DNA of 64,000 nt, from assembly GCF_040712315.1 (NCBI RefSeq), contig NC_134022.1:5828001-5892000 (forward strand), written 5' to 3'. The position numbers and the translations under genes were made by a program. Each line of letters opens with the position of its first letter. Position 1 is the stretch's first letter. The stretch is from Castanea sativa. Its lineage: Eukaryota > Streptophyta > Magnoliopsida > Fagales > Fagaceae. Under the pieces are notes generated by a model. The model was given only the letters and a program-made list of their open reading frames with translations. It did no database searches and was not told where the DNA came from. Positions 59,821 through 64,000 of the stretch are shown one piece after another.

Positions 59821-60235
59821 AAACCATATTCAAGACTGGAAAGGTCAAGTTTCATCTCATCACAAACAGCCAGAGGATGCCTCATAAGGTCTGTAGCTTC
59901 TTCTACTGTCATCCCCTTCCCCACAAACCCCTTTGGTCTCGGATTTCATTTAACCAGGCCTACTTTTGACAAATGGAATAAGGAGCTCATTAAGTTGGTC
60001 TACCTTTGACACTGAGACAACAACCAACACCCTCTAAATCCACCACTCACAAAGTCCTCGGCCTGATAGACTCTGTACACCAAACTCTAAAGGGATCCTC
60101 TCCTCAAAATCAGCTTTTAAATTCGACCAACTTTTTCCTTTTGATGACACTAGACCTTTGTTCAATTTTGATTGGACAAAACCCTTGGATAAGGAAGATG
60201 AGCGACTGAGTGAGTGACTAAAAATTCTAATTTAG
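59821..60235. other. Coding-like patch of balanced composition, unrecognised
   Basis: More balanced in composition than its surroundings. On the minus strand one frame reads MTVEEATDLMRHPLAVCDEM and continues about ten residues to a stop (about 59831-59925). Other short open pieces lie at 60006-60209 on the plus strand. No family recognised and no splice structure evident. It may be a retroposed or transduced gene fragment. Confidence 0.2.
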
Positions 60236-60905
60236 AAAATAGCTAGCATAGAATTCCCTCCTCAAAAAAGCAATTTATGCTAAAGCTCTAGAGTAGCTAT
60301 CCTAAATCAATCTTTTTTATTGTGTACACACCATCTAGAAACAATGAATTACTTATTAATAAAGCATTAAATACATCTAAACATTGATTCTAAGGTATTT
60401 GTTAACAAAATCCTTAAATGTATTAACTTAATCACATATAATATTACTTCCCTGTTACATTTAGTAATAACTTCATTATTTTCTATTATTTTTTATGTTA
60501 TTTTTTAAACTTAAAAATTTTAGAGGGCCACAGAAGATATTGTATATATAGGTTAACTCTAATGGTAGACTTGGCCACATCATGTACAAACAAAAGGAGT
60601 TTTTTTTTTTTTTTTTTTTTTCATTTTATTTTATTTATGCTTTAGTCAGTCACTAATAGGGTCACTTATGATTGTAAGTTTCTCACATCCGCTAGTAATT
60701 CACGTCACATAAGTTAGATTGTGATCATGTCACAAAAGATGGTGCCTAAATCAAATATGAGATAGGCTCAATCAAGTCACATGGTAAATCTAGTTTTTTA
60801 TAGTTCATTATTATTATTATTATTATTATTATTGTAAAGTTGATTAGTGGTAACAAGGTCACTAAAGACTGCAACTTTGTCACATCCATCAGTAATTCAC
60901 ATCCC
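60236..60905. other. Intergenic with T tract and (ATT)n repeat
   Basis: T tract at 60599-60621 and an ATT repeat at about 60808-60833. No gene seen. Confidence 0.55.
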
Positions 60906-60914
60906 GCTCAACAA

Positions 60915-61313
60915 GAACAAAGTTTCTCTCCAAACTAGTTTGGAGAGAAACCCTTCAAACTTATCATATATCTTTTTTTTAGGTATGAATTTTGAAAATC
61001 TAACCGTTGAATTTCACGTTCCTTATGTTCTTAACATGAATATCAAATTTCGTTCAAATCGGATTTTATTTACTATTTGATCAATGAACTTATTTTTTAT
61101 ACACAATTTTAGATTACAAAAACTTGAAATTTTAACATTTGTTTGATGACATAGCAATTGATTTTTGATTTTCTTGAAATTTTGCAAGCATGAATAATAT
61201 AATAAGAACATCCAATCCAACGGTTAGATTTTCAAATTTCACACTAAATATAAAAAATATTTGATAAGTTTGAAGGGTTTCTCTCCAAACTAGTTTGGAG
61301 AGAAACTTTTTCC
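60915..61313. mobile_element. MITE family M3, copy 2 (399 bp, Mutator-like)
   Basis: From GAACAAAGTTTCTCTCCAAA to GGAGAGAAACTTTTTCC, with a perfect 9-bp TSD GCTCAACAA (60906-60914 and 61314-61322). Each end contains the palindrome GTTTCTCTCCAAACTAGTTT plus its mirror, so each terminus can fold by itself. Exactly the same length as copy 1. Confidence 0.9.
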
Positions 61314-61322
61314 GCTCAACAA

Positions 61323-61535
61323 TAACTTGACAGTTTTCCAACATTGCTTATTTATTATTATTATTAACTTTAAATTCTCTTTTTTTTGAAAAATAAATAA
61401 AATAATTTGACTTTAAACTATAACATGATCAGAAAAGATTTTGTATACACCAAGTACAAATGTACAATGGCAAGCTTTTCACCACATCAGATGCTAACAA
61501 AGATTTTTTTTTATTGATAGTTACAACTTACACTC
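61323..61535. other. Intergenic before the LINE
   Basis: AT-rich. The LINE's 5' border must lie here or close by and could not be fixed, since LINE 5' ends have no signature and the 3' TSD is outside the window. Confidence 0.4.
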
Positions 61536-63480
61536 TTGAAAATGGAGTGTGAGTTCTCTCAGGCTGTAAAGTCCAAAGAAGAAGAAGCTGAGCTCCAATG
61601 GAGCATTAAGAAGGCAAAAGATGCAAAGGGAGCCTCAGAGTTTGGCTCACCCCCTTCCTACAAGAAGAAGCTGGCTCACCCCCTTCCTACAAGATGCTTT
61701 GATCGTAAAGGTGTTTGGACGAACTATGGGTTTTCACTACCTACACTCAAAGGTATTGAATTTATGGAAGCCAGCGGGGTAGCTCGACTGTGTCGACTTG
61801 GGTCAGGACTTTTTCCTCATGAGGTTTGGGCTGGTTAAGGATTATGAGAATGTTATAAAGGGAGGTCCATGGTTTATCGAAGGACACTTCTTGACGATGA
61901 GAGCGTGAGAGCCTAACTTTAAACCAACTAATGTAGTGTGTAACATGGTGGCTGTCTGGATTAGGCTACCCGAGCTTCCTTTTGAATATTACGATCCTGG
62001 GGTGCTTAAGGAAATTGGCAATGCCATTGGACCAGTCTTGAGGGTGGATTCTAATACGGTGTCAGAGGTGAGGGGTCGTTTTGCAAGAATTTGCATCCAA
62101 GTTAACTTGGACAAACTGCTGACCACGTCCATTCTCCTTGAAGGGGCTGTCCAAGAAGTCCTCTATGAGGGCATTAGCACCCTGTGTTTCTCCTGTGGTA
62201 GGGTGGGACACCGACGAGAAGGATACCCATTTACAATTAAGGAAAGGACGCCAGCCACGGAGGTGTAGGAGTCTACTGCCACTGCCGATCAGTTTGAATC
62301 TAGTGGGGAGGATGGTGTTTCTTCCCAAGAGGCAGGAAAGGTGGGATCTGATTTGAAAGGTGATGGGAAGGAAACGTATGGCCCTTGGTTACTTGTGAAG
62401 AGGATAAAAGTAGTCGGTAAGACTGAGTATCGAATACCCAATCAAGGAGAGGGCATGGGCCTAGGTAAAGGGTATTCTAGGAATTTTGAGACTCCTAATA
62501 GGCAGGCTTACAAGTCACGAGTTAAGCCAACGCATGGGCCTGACAGAGAAAGTAAGAAGACCGGTCATAGTGAATCGCCAAGCCCATCAACAGTCAGAGA
62601 AAGGATAAAGCAATCTCCTTTTCCAACAAATCAGAAGCTCTAGTCATCTCAAGAAGCACCTTTTCATAAAACTGACAGCCCTCATATTTTCGCATTTGGT
62701 GCGGAGTTCAACCCCAAGCACGTTAGTCCGCCGAGTACATCTGTGGCTATTGATTTAGGCAATAGAAGTGGTTTAGGTTCAAGCTTCCTTCTAGGCTCGG
62801 TGAGAAGTGAGAAGGGAGGTGGCAGGGGCGGAAGACTGGAGCAAGCAAGAATGGGCAATTTTTCAAAAGGGAAAAATAATGGTGGTATCTCCGAGCATGC
62901 TGGCACAAATAAAAGCAAGTCCTATCATGATCTGGGGATGGTACGAACTAGAAGAGATGCAAGCATGGCAACGCATCTTCCCTCCAACACCCGAAAGCAA
63001 AAAGAAGGGGTGGCTTCCACTATCAAACCCAGCGTGGATGGAATGGGCTTGCCCCTGGTGGATATTTCTGTCAGATAGTCCGACAAAAGGGGAAGCACTG
63101 GTTTTCGGGTGGAGAGCGCTGTCACCACAATCTCTGGATCAAAGCATGAAAGAATTGGAACTGGAGAAAGAGGACATGGTAAGGAAAATTTGGATGTCCA
63201 AGATGGGGATAGCGAGGTGTTGGGGAAACGCAATTTCCAAGAGCCTGGTTCAGGCCGAAGTAACTGTGGAGGGGTCAAATCTGCTAATTTCATCAAGGGA
63301 GACACAGATGGGAGTACTAGAGCACTTGGTTCTTCTTGCACAGGGAGTGAACTTATCTAGGAGGTCTTTGAGGGTGTTGGGATGGAGATTGTTGAGCAAG
63401 ATGAAAGCTCAGAATCTACATAAAGGTGCGCTGGTTACTCCCAATTCTATCCTAGTGAATATTATTCTATGGAATTGTAG
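61536..63480 (+). pseudogene. LINE (L1-type) ORF1: DUF4283 and zinc knuckle, broken
   Basis: RNA-binding ORF1 protein of a plant L1-type non-LTR retrotransposon. The N-terminal part is read at 61536-61805 in one frame and contains a 29-bp tandem duplication (61643-61695). After a frame break in the T run near 61810, the DUF4283 domain follows in another frame (MRFGLVKDYENVIKGGPWF near 61819, then NMVAVWIRLPELPFEYYDPG near 61942). The knuckle CFSCGRVGHRREGY is at 62185-62226, where the last Cys is replaced by Tyr. The linker has the typical YGPWLLVKR near 62379. In-frame stops: 61906, 62266, 62641, 63076, 63358. Not functional. Confidence 0.8.
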
Positions 63481-64000
63481 GGGGCCTTAAACCCTTGTTT
63501 TCACGTCACTTTGAAGAATCTGATTGATGCCCACACTCCCTCAATTGTGATTATTACGAAAACATGCGTTGGTGGAGAAAGGGCAAAAGATATTACGGAT
63601 AAGCTCCCTTTTGATGGAGCTTTACATGCTGACATTATTGGATACTCGGGTGGTATCTGGATTCTTTGGAAGTTTGATGTTGTTGAGATTACGCAATTAG
63701 CAAAAAAACTGAGCAGGAAATTCACGTGGTGGTTAAGGTACATGCTCTTAACTCATCTTGGTTACTTTCTTCAATCAATGCTAGTCCTAGATTAGAGGAA
63801 AGGAAATTGTTGTGGAAAAATTTAGCTTCTATTGCCCCCATGCATGATTTACCCTAGCTTATGTTGAGAGATTATAATGAATTGTTATCTAGTAGGGACA
63901 AGCTGGGAGTGAACCCTTTAATTCCTAGAAGAGTTCAGTTGTTTAAGGAGTGTCTAGACACATGTGGTATGGTGGATTTGGGCTTTCATGGGCCTCAGTT
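63440..64000 (+). pseudogene. LINE ORF2, endonuclease part, cut by the window edge
   Basis: Start of the ORF2 protein: an apurinic-like (EEP-fold) endonuclease that nicks target DNA for reverse transcription. ILWNCRG near 63463 is the canonical opening. HTPSIVIITKTCVGG near 63529 is the block that carries the catalytic Glu in the family pattern 'ETH'; here the residues are ITKTCV, so that Glu appears to be changed to Lys. DIIGYSGGIWILW follows. The frame breaks just after WNCRG and again in the A run near 63702-63708. The homologous text after that (KECLDTCGMVDLGFHGPQ) runs to the end of the window. Reverse transcriptase and 3' tail would lie further right. Confidence 0.8.

Noticed and set aside
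62682..63341. Minus-strand ORFs of 78 and 138 aa in the LINE
   Set aside because: They are shadows opposite the LINE ORF1 linker, which has typical L1 content on the plus strand.

Overview
The window is nuclear DNA from an angiosperm, very probably a woody eudicot. It is AT-rich and intron/repeat-style. It carries two plant-specific intact genes (an AT-hook AHL gene and a SAUR gene), a plant L1-type LINE, Ty1/copia solo LTRs, Mutator- and hAT-type MITEs, a tRNA-derived SINE and a decayed caulimovirid provirus. A Fagales-like origin is my impression from the repeat types and is not shown by the sequence. No tRNA, rRNA or CRISPR was seen.

Only two protein-coding genes look intact. One is an intronless AHL gene at 34658-35569 (+, 303 aa). 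The other is a 126-aa SAUR-like gene at 57811-58191 (-). Everything else that looks coding belongs to mobile or viral elements: a copia reverse-transcriptase relic (about 165-480), an endogenous pararetrovirus (about 15545-22800), a CIPK gene fragment carried inside a Mutator-like element (47292-47423), and a LINE that runs off the right edge (about 61536-64000).

Layout. 1-9500: copia relic, solo copia LTR at 3084-3948, a GA/CT-rich island at 4741-5920, MITEs and foldback repeats. 9387-11405: three-unit tandem repeat split by a solo LTR. 12-15 kb: MITE and two Helitron-like copies. 15.5-22.8 kb: pararetrovirus with its own promoter and poly(A) signal at the right end. 23-34 kb: repeats, SINE and MITE copies, long TA tract. 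34.1-36.1 kb: AHL transcription unit. 40.9-43 kb: small tandem repeat, 129-bp Mutator-type MITE, SINE. 46.7-48.0 kb: Pack-MULE. 49-53 kb: nested stack of a TIR element, a 399-bp MITE, a Gypsy-like LTR, a hAT element and a second solo copia LTR. 56.7-58.4 kb: 520-bp tandem duplication and the SAUR gene. 59-61.3 kb: nested MITEs and the second 399-bp MITE. 61.5-64 kb: LINE.

The strongest structural results are exact or near-exact target-site duplications (TSDs), read by eye. They fix the borders of about a dozen elements and assign them to superfamilies: 5 bp for LTRs, 8 bp for hAT, 9-10 bp for Mutator-like, 11 bp for the SINE. The most notable objects are the Pack-MULE with a captured CIPK C-terminal fragment and the near-complete pararetrovirus whose aspartic protease has lost its catalytic Asp.
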